Program-made: the position numbers and the translations under genes | Notes under the pieces: generated by a model | What the model saw: the letters and a program-made list of their open reading frames with translations, nothing else | Told to the model about the DNA's origin: nothing | The model's database searches: none | Part shown: piece by piece, positions 1 to 7,448 of the stretch | How positions within the stretch are numbered: position 1 is the first letter of the stretch | Layout of the letters: every line of letters begins with the position of its first letter | NCBI RefSeq assembly: GCF_937920985.1 | Contig: NZ_CALDXR010000058.1 | Span: 13,669-77,668 of the forward strand | Length of the DNA: 64,000 nucleotides | Source: an uncultured Phascolarctobacterium sp. | Lineage (GTDB): Bacteria > Bacillota > Negativicutes > Acidaminococcales > Acidaminococcaceae | Direction of reading: 5' to 3'

Positions 1-2333
1 TTGCCGGCACGTCTTCCTTTAAACAAGATTCCTTAATTGTCGATGCAAATAACAAATTGGAAAAAACCCAAGGCTTAACCACTGAAAAAGCAACTGTTAA
101 TGGTACTTTGGATGTTACCGGTAAGGCAACCTTTGGTGCTGCCGGCCAGCAAACTACTATTGAAGGCGATGCCGTTACAACTGATACTTTGAAAGCTAAC
201 AAGCTTATCTTAGGTGCTTCTGGTGCTGCTACTGTTGAAGTTGATAAAGATGGTTCTCTGAAAGCAGCTAACGGAAAGTTTGCAGTTGATAAGGATGGTG
301 CATTGAAGGCAGCTAATGGTGCATTTAATGTAGATAAAGATGGCAAAACTACCTTTACTAAGGATGCTGCTAATTTAAGCTCTATTAATGGTGGTAACAT
401 TTGGGCGAAAGCAACGGATATTGCTGACAATACAAGCTCTGAATTGACTCACGATTATAAAGGCTTGCATATTAAAGGTAACAAGTCCGGTCAAAAATCT
501 GCTTTTGATTTCGATACTGCTTCCGGCATTGGCACCTTCACTGGTCAGGATAATTCGACTACTAAAATTAACGGTAGCGCTATTCGTTCGGCAAAGAGTG
601 ATGGAACTGCTGGCAAGCTTGATGGCGAAAACCTGACTCTTTACAAAGATGGTAATAACCAGACTACAATGTCTGCCGGTAAAGCAACGTTCAAGAGCGA
701 TAAGGACAGTCAGCACGGTGGCAAGGAAACCACTATTGATGGTGGCGTAATCACTACTGATACTCTTAATGTTCAACGCATCAACCTTGGCAAAGAAATG
801 GTTAATAGCGATGGCACAACCACTGCTGGTTCGAACCTTTCTATCGACGAACATGGCAATATCAAAGCAGCAGGCGGTAATTTTACTGTAGCTGGTACTG
901 ATCAAGGTGATAATAAAGGTGCTCTGCATAACAAGGTTGGCAACACTTCCTTGGAAACTGCTACAACTGGCGCAAGCATGAAGTTTGATACCACTACTCC
1001 AACTGGTGGCGTTAAGTCCGAGGTTTCCGTAGCAGACAACAGCGCAAAAATTTCTGCTGGTGCATCCTCTATTGAGGTTAAGAATGACGGCATTACTAAT
1101 AATGGTAAGACTACGTTCAAGGGTGCCGGAGATGCAACCGTTCCTACGTCTGAAACTACTATCGATGGTAACACTATTAAAACTGGTCATCTGATTACCG
1201 ATAAGCTGACGATTACTGGCAGCGGTAATGCGGATGGAACTGGAAGCACTCCTGGCTCTATCGCTTTCGGCGGTGACGGCACGATTAGAAGCGATATCAA
1301 TGATGGAACCAACCATACTACGTTTGAAACTAAAAACGATGGTACGACTACTACCGTAACTAATGGCCAGACTACTACGGAAAACCAGGTTACCGCTGCA
1401 GGCAACAGCAACACTGTTAAGCAAGACGATGAGCATAAATCCGAATTCAACCAAGGCTTGACCAGCATCGGCGGCGTGGTAACGAATGGCGAAATTAAGG
1501 TAGCGCAAAAATTAGACGGTGCAACTGGCCTGCTTACCAACGAAGTTACTAATGATGAAGGTAAGTGGAGCAAGCTGGAGCAAAGCGGCACTGGCCTGAC
1601 CTATACTGACAGCGCTAAGCCTGACAATGCAACACGCATCGACAGCAGCGATGTTTCCATCGGTTCTGCAACGAACGATAAAGACCGCATCAACCTGTCC
1701 GACCTTGGCCAGATTGACGACCTTGATCAGGAAATCCGCGATAACGAAGTGTACAAGAATAATGAAACCGCAGTAGGCGGCATCAATGCTGAAGCTGCAA
1801 TTCGCCGCGGTGAGGTTGAACGTCTGGATAACCGCATCAGCGAAGAGGTTACCCGTCTTGACGGACGCATCAACGACGTCAACGACCGTGTAAATAAGGT
1901 AGGCGCAATGGCAGCAGCTATCGCTTCCCTGAAGAGCATTGGCTACGATCCGCAGGCTCCGAGTGAATTCAGCATCGGCCTCGGCCAATACAAGGGCGAA
2001 ACCGGCGTGGCAATGGGCTTCTTCCACTATCCGAACAAGAACTTCATGATTAACGTCAGCCTGTCTACTGCTGGCGGCGAAACCATGGGCGGTATCGGTG
2101 CAACCTGGCGCTTCGGCCACAAATCCCCGCAAAAGCTTTTAGAAGAGCAGCGCGAGGAGCAGGCTAAGAAGGAGCTGGCAGCAGCCGAAAAATATCAGGC
2201 AGCAGCAAAACTTGCCAAAGAAGCGCAGGAGCGTGCTGAATATGCGGCCAAACTGGCGCGTCAGGCACAGGTGAGCGCAGATAATGCTAAGGCAGCAGCT
2301 GATGCAACCCAGGCTAAGCATTTTGGCGAATAA
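1..2333 (+). CDS. Trimeric autotransporter adhesin (YadA-like), 5' end cut off by the window
   Basis: The reading frame is open from base 3, so the true start lies outside the window. The visible part is a passenger rich in Thr, Asp, Gly and Lys with imperfect repeats: blocks of the type TTIDGxxITTDTL recur near residues 32, 224 and 366 (counted from base 57). A coiled-coil neck (ERLDNRISEEVTRLDGRI) leads into the YadA anchor (roughly residues 605-690, with GLGQYKGETGVAMGF and GGIGATWRFG). Such proteins form trimeric outer-membrane barrels that export their own stalk and usually mediate adhesion. Oddly, about 70 residues follow the last anchor strand, an Ala/Glu/Lys/Gln-rich predicted helix (see findings). 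The family call is certain; the ligand is unknown. Confidence 0.93.
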   Translation, partial: AGTSSFKQDSLIVDANNKLEKTQGLTTEKATVNGTLDVTGKATFGAAGQQTTIEGDAVTTDTLKANKLILGASGAATVEVDKDGSLKAANGKFAVDKDGALKAANGAFNVDKDGKTTFTKDAANLSSINGGNIWAKATDIADNTSSELTHDYKGLHIKGNKSGQKSAFDFDTASGIGTFTGQDNSTTKINGSAIRSAKSDGTAGKLDGENLTLYKDGNNQTTMSAGKATFKSDKDSQHGGKETTIDGGVITTDTLNVQRINLGKEMVNSDGTTTAGSNLSIDEHGNIKAAGGNFTVAGTDQGDNKGALHNKVGNTSLETATTGASMKFDTTTPTGGVKSEVSVADNSAKISAGASSIEVKNDGITNNGKTTFKGAGDATVPTSETTIDGNTIKTGHLITDKLTITGSGNADGTGSTPGSIAFGGDGTIRSDINDGTNHTTFETKNDGTTTTVTNGQTTTENQVTAAGNSNTVKQDDEHKSEFNQGLTSIGGVVTNGEIKVAQKLDGATGLLTNEVTNDEGKWSKLEQSGTGLTYTDSAKPDNATRIDSSDVSIGSATNDKDRINLSDLGQIDDLDQEIRDNEVYKNNETAVGGINAEAAIRRGEVERLDNRISEEVTRLDGRINDVNDRVNKVGAMAAAIASLKSIGYDPQAPSEFSIGLGQYKGETGVAMGFFHYPNKNFMINVSLSTAGGETMGGIGATWRFGHKSPQKLLEEQREEQAKKELAAAEKYQAAAKLAKEAQERAEYAAKLARQAQVSADNAKAAADATQAKHFGE

Positions 2334-2395
2334 GCTGGCAGCAGGTGCAGTCATAGCAGGATAACAACTGGTTTTCCTATAAATCATCATACTCC

Positions 2396-2427
2396 GCCAA
2401 GCAATGCCCCCTAACTGCTTGCTTGGC
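2396..2427 (+). terminator. Hairpin after the adhesin gene, weak terminator candidate
   Basis: A 9-bp perfect stem (GCCAAGCAA / TTGCTTGGC) with a 14-nt loop lies 60 bp after the adhesin stop. It lacks a good T-tract, so termination here is only possible. Confidence 0.35.
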
Positions 2428-2464
2428 AGTTCATGAGGCTGGAATCATCATACTGACCTTATGA

Positions 2465-2510
2465 ACAAAAAAGGCTGGAGTTTGAGCGTTTGCTCAAATT
2501 CCAGCCTTAA
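2465..2510 (-). terminator. Long hairpin, intrinsic terminator on the minus strand
   Basis: A 17-bp stem (2471-2487 with 2492-2508, one G-T wobble) closes a 4-base loop. The A-run before it becomes a U-run on the minus strand, so it best fits a stop for leftward transcripts. It may insulate the adhesin from the small-RNA locus to the right. Confidence 0.6.
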
Positions 2511-2548
2511 AACTTGCTAAGCCATATAATCTGTGGTATATTAGTCAT

Positions 2549-2644
2549 AGAGGATGACAACCACCTGCAAAGGTGGGTTGCCTGAGTAAACAAGTTTTAG
2601 AAAGCCACTTCTTTACCTGGAAAGTGTAGGAGTGGTTTTCTTAT
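2549..2644 (+). ncRNA. Antitoxin-like small RNA, copy 1 (no toxin partner)
   Basis: A promoter TTGCTA-17 bp-TATATT (2514-2542) drives a short RNA with a 5' hairpin (CAACCACC / GGTGGGTTG) and a terminator-like stem GAAAGCCACT / AGTGGTTTTC ending at 2640. It closely resembles the RNA at 2701-2791 but no peptide gene faces it. I infer an orphan or spare antitoxin RNA of the type I system to its right. Confidence 0.55.
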
Positions 2645-2700
2645 TGTTGCGCACAAATTCAAAACTTGCAAAGCTGTGAATTGTGTGGTATATTAGATAT

Positions 2701-2791
2701 AGAAAAGACAACCGCCCACAAGGTGGGTTGCCTGAGAAAAAGTGTTAGAAAGCCACTTCTTAACCCGCAAAGTGTAGGAGTGGTTTTCTTA
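2701..2791 (+). ncRNA. Antisense RNA, putative type I antitoxin (copy 2)
   Basis: A promoter TTGCAA-17 bp-TATATT (2666-2694) precedes a RNA of about 90 nt that runs convergently into the 3' end of the peptide gene at 2800-2886. Its terminator stem (2748-2757 with 2779-2788) is symmetric, so it can also end the peptide mRNA. This convergent layout with a shared bidirectional terminator matches type I systems such as par/Fst and txpA/ratA; the role as antitoxin is inference. Confidence 0.6.
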
Positions 2792-2799
2792 TGTCCGGA

Positions 2800-2886
2800 T
2801 TATCTACAATATTGAAAAATAAATGTAAGTAATGCCAGAATGAACATTCCGAAGAGCATTAAATCTTGAAAGGAATAGTTCTTCAT
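2800..2886 (-). CDS. 28-residue hydrophobic peptide, putative holin-like type I toxin
   Basis: The peptide starts MKNYSFQDLM and continues with one strongly hydrophobic segment (LFGMFILALLTFIF) and a short polar end (QYCR). This pattern resembles the small putative holin-like toxins of Firmicutes (TxpA/BsrG kind). I chose the second of two nearby ATGs because GAGGTG then lies 6 bases upstream. A promoter TTGCTT-17 bp-TAGAAT sits at 2950-2978 on the minus strand. The mRNA runs towards the antisense RNA at 2701-2791 and shares its terminator. Membrane toxicity is inferred from family likeness. Confidence 0.6.
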   Translation of the reverse strand: MKNYSFQDLMLFGMFILALLTFIFQYCR

Positions 2887-2949
2887 AAGCATCACCTCGA
2901 TTCCTGAGGAATTAAGGCAACGCCATCCTGCAACACGGTTGTCAAAAAC

Positions 2950-2978
2950 ATTCTATCATAAAATTTCAACTAAAGCAA
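2950..2978 (-). promoter_or_regulatory. Promoter of the 28-residue peptide mRNA
   Basis: On the minus strand TTGCTT and TAGAAT are separated by exactly 17 bp. The predicted start near 2943 gives a leader of about 55 nt before the ATG, with short hairpins (CAACcgtGTTG, GGCgttGCC) that could delay translation. Confidence 0.55.
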
Positions 2979-3016
2979 TAAAATGTTTGCTTATAAAGAG
3001 CTTCATTAAAAAATTT

Positions 3017-3060
3017 AAGACCTTGGCGTCAGTAAAAACTGACATCAAGGTCTTTTTGTT
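3017..3060 (-). terminator. Bidirectional intrinsic terminator
   Basis: The stem AAGACCTTGG..GTCAGT / ACTGAC..CAAGGTCTT with an AAAA loop and a T-run on the plus side lies directly after the stop of the exported-protein gene on the minus strand. Confidence 0.75.
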
Positions 3061-3544
3061 ACGCTTTGCGTCTGAGCATATCGGCAATGCGCTTTTGGTT
3101 TTCCATCGCTGTCAACGCTCTTTCATACAGCAGCATCTGCAGCTTGCTTTTGACAGGCTGCAGCTTGGGCGAGCCTTCTATAGTGTAAACGACATTATCG
3201 TCCTTATCGGTGTACAGGCTTTTGAGCAGCGCATACTGCGTGCCATCGTTATTATACAAATAAATCTGCGTCATGCTGATTGCTGTTTTCAGCTCCGGCT
3301 TGGTGGCCTGCAGCTTAGGCAGCATTTCCTTATTGTAGCGCAGCTCGGCAGACAACAGCAAAAAAAGCTTGTCGCCCTGGCGCAATGCCTGTAAATTATC
3401 CTTATCAAGATATAAATCGCCAGCGCTGGTGCTGGTTATTTTCTCCATGTTAGCGTTGTTATCAGTGCCTGTGCCAGCGAAGGCTGTGCAAGTGCAGGCA
3501 AGCGCAAAAATCAGCGTCAGTAAAATAAGTAATTTTTTCATCAT
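3059..3544 (-). CDS. Exported protein of unknown function, 161 aa
   Basis: The N-terminus is a typical signal peptide (MMKKLLILLTLIFALACTCTAFA, cleavage expected after AFA); the Cys in the hydrophobic core is not in a convincing lipobox. The mature part of about 138 residues is polar, with a central stretch that looks like beta strands (KLFLLLSAELRY, TQIYLYNNDGTQYALLKSLY) and a basic helical C-terminus (MENQKRIADMLRRKA). I recognise no family. It is a single gene with its own terminator and no functional link to its neighbours is visible. In a diderm it would be periplasmic. Confidence 0.75.
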   Translation of the reverse strand: MMKKLLILLTLIFALACTCTAFAGTGTDNNANMEKITSTSAGDLYLDKDNLQALRQGDKLFLLLSAELRYNKEMLPKLQATKPELKTAISMTQIYLYNNDGTQYALLKSLYTDKDDNVVYTIEGSPKLQPVKSKLQMLLYERALTAMENQKRIADMLRRKA

Positions 3545-3733
3545 TAAGTCCCGCCTTTGTTTATAGTAGAAGAATCTTTTCCTTTATCATACAATTTTTG
3601 GCGCAATAAGTAAAGCAGCAAATGTGCTTGCTGTGCACGTCTCCAGGATACTGCTTTTTGAATAAATGCGCCAGAAAAATTCTTTTGTTAAAGTATTACA
3701 GGCAGCTTTGCTTTTGGCAGCATTAACTTCACA

Positions 3734-3762
3734 TTTACTTCATGCTTTTACTCTGCTATACT
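3734..3762 (+). promoter_or_regulatory. Promoter of the nfeD-floA operon
   Basis: TTTACT and TATACT are spaced 17 bp apart, with the start expected about 25 bp before the first ATG at 3794; GGAGGTG serves as ribosome site. An overlapping TATAAT (3761-3766) is an alternative -10. Confidence 0.55.
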
Positions 3763-3793
3763 ATAATTGTACAAGCGTTGAGGAGGTGCAGTC

Positions 3794-4267
3794 ATGCCAT
3801 TGGAATATTATTTTATGCTGGCGGGTATAGTCCTGCTGCTGATAGAATTTGTGGTGCCGGGCTTCGGAATTTTCGGTGTCAGCGGCATGGTGTGCCTGAC
3901 AGTCGGCGGCTTTTACGTTTTGGGCGGCAATGCCTGGGCGGCGCTGGTGCTTTTGGCAGTGTATCTGTTTTTGGTGCTGGTGATTACCCTGCTGTGCGTA
4001 TATCTGCCCAAGGAAAGCAAGTATAATCCCTTTGTGCTGTGGACGCGCCAAAAAAACAGCGAAGGCTACACCGGAGGCAATGACTGGAGCATGCTGGTTG
4101 GCAAAAGAGGCAGGGCCTTAACCACGCTGCGTCCTGCAGGCACGATTTTGGTGGACGGCAAGCGTCTTGATGTGAGCAGCCAGGGAGATTATATCGAAAA
4201 GTCTGCGCCCGTGATTATCGTGCGGGTAGAGGGCAGCAAAATTTTTGTAGAACAAACGAAGGAGTGA
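3794..4267 (+). CDS. NfeD-family membrane protein (short form)
   Basis: The 157-residue protein has an N-terminal block of membrane helices (about residues 1-75, MLAGIVLLLIEFVVPGFGIFG onward) and a soluble C-terminal OB-like domain (about residues 95-157: GKRGRALTTLRPAGTILVDG... VIIVRVEGSKIFVE). This is the short NfeD type, without the serine-protease part of long NfeD. Short NfeD proteins are encoded beside flotillin or stomatin genes and are thought to partner them in membrane microdomains. Here floA starts 4 bp after its stop, so the two are almost certainly co-expressed. The start has a good GGAGGTG site 6 bases upstream. Confidence 0.88.
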   Translation: MPLEYYFMLAGIVLLLIEFVVPGFGIFGVSGMVCLTVGGFYVLGGNAWAALVLLAVYLFLVLVITLLCVYLPKESKYNPFVLWTRQKNSEGYTGGNDWSMLVGKRGRALTTLRPAGTILVDGKRLDVSSQGDYIEKSAPVIIVRVEGSKIFVEQTKE

Positions 4268-4271
4268 CATT

Positions 4272-5279
4272 ATGGATTTATTATTCAGTATGATTTTCGG
4301 CAGTGGCTTTGTAGTAGTCCTGGCTATTGCCGGTATCGCGATTTTTCTTAACTTTGTGCCGTTGGGCCTGTGGATTTCGGCCATTGCTGCCGGCGTTAAT
4401 GTAGGCATCTTCAACCTCATCGGTATGCGCCTGCGCCGTGTGCCCGCGTCACAGATTGTGCTGCCGCTGATTAAGGCGAACAAGGCAGGCCTTGACGTTA
4501 ATGTTAACCAGCTGGAGGCGCATTATCTGGCAGGCGGTAACGTGGACCGCGTTATTGATGCTTTGATTGCGGCCCACAGAGCGCAGATTGAGCTGAGCTT
4601 TGAGCGTGGCTGTGCTATCGACCTGGCAGGCCGTAACGTGCTGGAGGCTGTGCAGATGAGCGTTAACCCCGAGGTTATCGAAACTCCGGTAGTAAGCGCT
4701 GTTGCCAAGGACGGCATCGAGCTGAAGGTTAAAGCGCGCGTAACCGTGCGCGCCAACATTGACCGCTTAGTAGGCGGTGCTGGCGAAGCAACGATTATTG
4801 CGCGTGTCGGCGAAGGCATTGTAACTAACGTAGGCTCCAGCGCTGACCACAGCAAGGTACTGGAAAACCCCGATTATATTTCCAAAACAGTTTTGGATAA
4901 AGGCCTTGATGCAGGCACTGCTTTTGAAATTCTTTCCATTGATATTGCGGACGTAGATGTAGGCCGTAACATCGGCGCTGCGCTGATGACCGACCAGGCG
5001 GAGGCAGATAAGCGCATCGCTCAGGCGCGCGCTGAGGAACGCCGTGCGATGGCTGTGGCCAAGGAGCAGGAAATGAAGGCCTATACGCAGGAAATGCAGG
5101 CGAAGGTTGTGGAAGCACAGGCTAAGGTGCCGACAGCTATGGCGGAGGCACTGGCTAACGGCCGCTTGGGCGTAATGGATTATTACCGCCTGAACAATAT
5201 TCAGGCAGATACGCAGATGCGCCGCACGATTGCCGAGGTAAGCCCGGAGGGCGAGGAAAAGCCTGAGGGCAGTAAATAA
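4272..5279 (+). CDS. floA: Flotillin-like protein FloA
   Basis: FloA is a membrane-anchored scaffold of ordered lipid microdomains. The 335-residue length fits the family (about 330). Hydrophobic helices occupy residues 1-50, followed by the FloA/YqfA core (RRVPASQIVLPLIKANKAG, LEAHYLAGGNVDRVIDALIA) and an Ala/Glu-rich coiled coil around residues 235-290 (QAEADKRIAQARAEERRAMA). The last 15 residues are acidic. It forms an operon with the NfeD-like gene upstream and the unrecognised gene at 5294 downstream (14 bp gap). Ribosome site AAGGAGTG lies before the ATG. The call is firm. Confidence 0.93.
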   Translation: MDLLFSMIFGSGFVVVLAIAGIAIFLNFVPLGLWISAIAAGVNVGIFNLIGMRLRRVPASQIVLPLIKANKAGLDVNVNQLEAHYLAGGNVDRVIDALIAAHRAQIELSFERGCAIDLAGRNVLEAVQMSVNPEVIETPVVSAVAKDGIELKVKARVTVRANIDRLVGGAGEATIIARVGEGIVTNVGSSADHSKVLENPDYISKTVLDKGLDAGTAFEILSIDIADVDVGRNIGAALMTDQAEADKRIAQARAEERRAMAVAKEQEMKAYTQEMQAKVVEAQAKVPTAMAEALANGRLGVMDYYRLNNIQADTQMRRTIAEVSPEGEEKPEGSK

Positions 5280-5293
5280 GCGAGGTGTAGCTT

Positions 5294-5860
5294 ATGGGTG
5301 ATAATTTAATCCCTCTGCTTTTTGTCATCGTAATGCTGGCCAATGTGTTTTTGGACAGGCGCAAACGCCGCAGACGCAGGCAGCAGGAGCTGCCGCAGGA
5401 GCCGCAGCCGACGCAGGCGGAGCAGCAAGCGCAGGCCAAGCCTAAGGACCTTGCCGCCGAATTTGAACGCCGCCTGAAAAAGACGACGGAAGCGGCGCAG
5501 GCGCGCCAGCGTCAAAACAGCCAGGGCGTGGTGCATGACGGAACGCGTGTGCGCCGTGATGACGACAGCAGAGTTCACCGTGACGGCGAAGCAATGCACG
5601 ACCACACTGGCAGGATTCACCGCGAAAATGAAGACCTGGTGCATGACAAGGGGAAGGTTTATTACGATCCCCGTGGTGATTACAGCTACGATGAAGCAAA
5701 GATGAACGCTGCTGCGGCAGCGTTCAATGCGCGTTACGCGCAGGCGCAGCCTGCAGCGAAAAAGCGCGTGAAGCTGAAGCATGCGGCACTGGTCAACGGC
5801 ATTATCATGGCAGAGGTATTAGGAAAACCGCGCGCTCTTAACCCCTATGAGGAGCGCTGA
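5294..5860 (+). CDS. Membrane-anchored, highly charged protein of unknown function
   Basis: I do not recognise this 188-residue protein. One N-terminal membrane helix (LIPLLFVIVMLANVFL) is followed at once by a dense basic stretch (DRRKRRRRRQQ), which predicts a cytoplasmic body. Then come a Gln/Pro/Ala-rich linker, an amphipathic helix (AAEFERRLKKTTEAAQ) and a series of short His/Arg/Asp repeats (VHDGTRVRRDDD, SRVHRDGEAMHDH, TGRIHRENEDLVHD). The C-terminus (KHAALVNGIIMAEVLGKPR) may be a folded helix pair. It is the third gene of the nfeD-floA operon, so a role at FloA microdomains is a reasonable guess, no more. It overlaps no recognised domain and its composition is very low in complexity. 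Confidence 0.75.
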   Translation: MGDNLIPLLFVIVMLANVFLDRRKRRRRRQQELPQEPQPTQAEQQAQAKPKDLAAEFERRLKKTTEAAQARQRQNSQGVVHDGTRVRRDDDSRVHRDGEAMHDHTGRIHRENEDLVHDKGKVYYDPRGDYSYDEAKMNAAAAAFNARYAQAQPAAKKRVKLKHAALVNGIIMAEVLGKPRALNPYEER

Positions 5861-5897
5861 TTTTAGATTCTCGCAAACAGTAAGGAGATGTTGCAGA

Positions 5898-7373
5898 ATG
5901 CTGGAAAAGCTGGATTTGAGTAAAAAAGTGTCTAAGGAAGATTATAACAAGCAGATGGATGTGCTGGGTGAACGCCTGGGAAAGGCGCAGCGCCTGGCCC
6001 GCGACGCCAAAAGACCGATTATCATCGTGTTTGAGGGCTGGCGTGGTGCGCGCCGCAGTGCGCTGATTAACGAGATGATGCAGCAGATGGATGCCCGCGG
6101 CTTTAATGTTTATTCCAGCGTGCGCTTGCGCGGTGTTCTGCAGGAGCAGCCGTTTTTCGGCGCCTTCTGGAAGCGTTTGCCGGCGTTGGGACATATTGCA
6201 GTTTATCACCGCAGCTGGTATTATCTGAAAAACGCCAACGAGCTGGCAGATAAAGAGGATAACACCAAGTATCCTGCTGTTTCTTTTGAGCATATCAACA
6301 ACTTTGAAAAAATGCTCACGGACGATAATTATCTTGTGCTCAAATTTTTCCTGCATCTGTCACCGGAGCAGCAAAAGAAAAATATTGCCAAGAATGCCAA
6401 AACACTGGGCAAGGCGTGGCGTGACCTGAATCCTGCGATTGATGAAAGCGAAGATTACGATAAATTTTTGCCGCATTACGAAAAAATGCTGGAGGCCACC
6501 GATACGGTAAACGCTCCCTGGCACCTGATTGCCGACGATGATCCGCGCAGCGCGCGTCTGGAGGTATTCGGCACGATTGCCGATGCTATCGAAAAGGCCG
6601 TACAGATGCCTGTTGAGCCTGCCTCTGATAAGCGCACTGCGGCCACCTACGATGTGCTGAGCAAGATTGACGCCAATAAAGAGCTTACTAAAGAAGAATA
6701 TAAGGAAAAGCTCGATAAGTACCAGAAAAAGCTGACACAGCTGCAGATTGAAATGTTCAAGGCGCAGATTCCGGTAGTTATCGGCTTTGAGGGCTGGGAC
6801 GCTGCCGGCAAGGGCGGCGCTATCCGCAGACTGACGGCGGCACTGGACCCGCTGGGCTTCCATGTGCATCCGATTGCGGCGCCGAACGTGGTTGAAAAGC
6901 AGTTCCATTATCAGTGGCGCTTCTGGACCAGACTGCCGCAGCCAGGCACTATAGCAATTTTTGACCGCACCTGGTACGGACGTGTCATGGTAGAGCGCAT
7001 CGAAGGCTTTGCCAAACCGCAGGAATGGCAGCGTGCCTACGATGAAATCAAGGACATGGAGGCACAGTGGAGCGAGCACGGTATCGCCATCGCCAAATTC
7101 TGGCTGCAGATTGACAAGGATGAGCAGCTGCGACGCTTTAATGACCGTCAGAATGACCCCAACAAGCAGTGGAAAATTACGGACGAGGACTGGCGTAACC
7201 GTGATAAATGGGATGCTTACGAAGCGGCAGTCAACGAAATGCTGGTGCGCACCGATACCTCGTATGCACCGTGGACTGTGGTCGAGGGCAACAATAAATA
7301 TTATGCCCGCTTAAAGGTTTTGAAAACAGTTATCGACTTGTTTGAATGTAAGCTGGCAGAAAAAAATCAGTAA
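5898..7373 (+). CDS. pap: Polyphosphate:AMP phosphotransferase, two PPK2 domains
   Basis: This cytosolic enzyme transfers phosphate from polyphosphate to AMP, giving ADP. The 491 residues hold two PPK2 modules, the usual layout of the PAP (class II) type. The second module has an intact P-loop (FEGWDAAGKGGAI, about residue 296) and lid residues such as FDRTWYGRV. The first module has a degenerate P-loop (FEGWRGARRSALI, about residue 44) in which the Lys/Gly pattern is lost, so it is probably structural, as known for this class. The ATG at 5898 was chosen because AAGGAG lies 10 bases upstream and the protein then begins in the conserved region. Its own terminator follows. Confidence 0.92.
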   Translation: MLEKLDLSKKVSKEDYNKQMDVLGERLGKAQRLARDAKRPIIIVFEGWRGARRSALINEMMQQMDARGFNVYSSVRLRGVLQEQPFFGAFWKRLPALGHIAVYHRSWYYLKNANELADKEDNTKYPAVSFEHINNFEKMLTDDNYLVLKFFLHLSPEQQKKNIAKNAKTLGKAWRDLNPAIDESEDYDKFLPHYEKMLEATDTVNAPWHLIADDDPRSARLEVFGTIADAIEKAVQMPVEPASDKRTAATYDVLSKIDANKELTKEEYKEKLDKYQKKLTQLQIEMFKAQIPVVIGFEGWDAAGKGGAIRRLTAALDPLGFHVHPIAAPNVVEKQFHYQWRFWTRLPQPGTIAIFDRTWYGRVMVERIEGFAKPQEWQRAYDEIKDMEAQWSEHGIAIAKFWLQIDKDEQLRRFNDRQNDPNKQWKITDEDWRNRDKWDAYEAAVNEMLVRTDTSYAPWTVVEGNNKYYARLKVLKTVIDLFECKLAEKNQ

Positions 7374-7384
7374 AATACAGGAGG

Positions 7385-7416
7385 ATATCAGCGTAATTTT
7401 GCGCTGATATTTTCTT
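7385..7416 (+). terminator. Terminator of pap
   Basis: The 9-bp stem ATATCAGCG / CGCTGATAT followed by TTTCTT lies 12 bp after the pap stop. Confidence 0.75.
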
Positions 7417-7448
7417 AATACATTATAGATACTCGGAGAGGAAATGCT

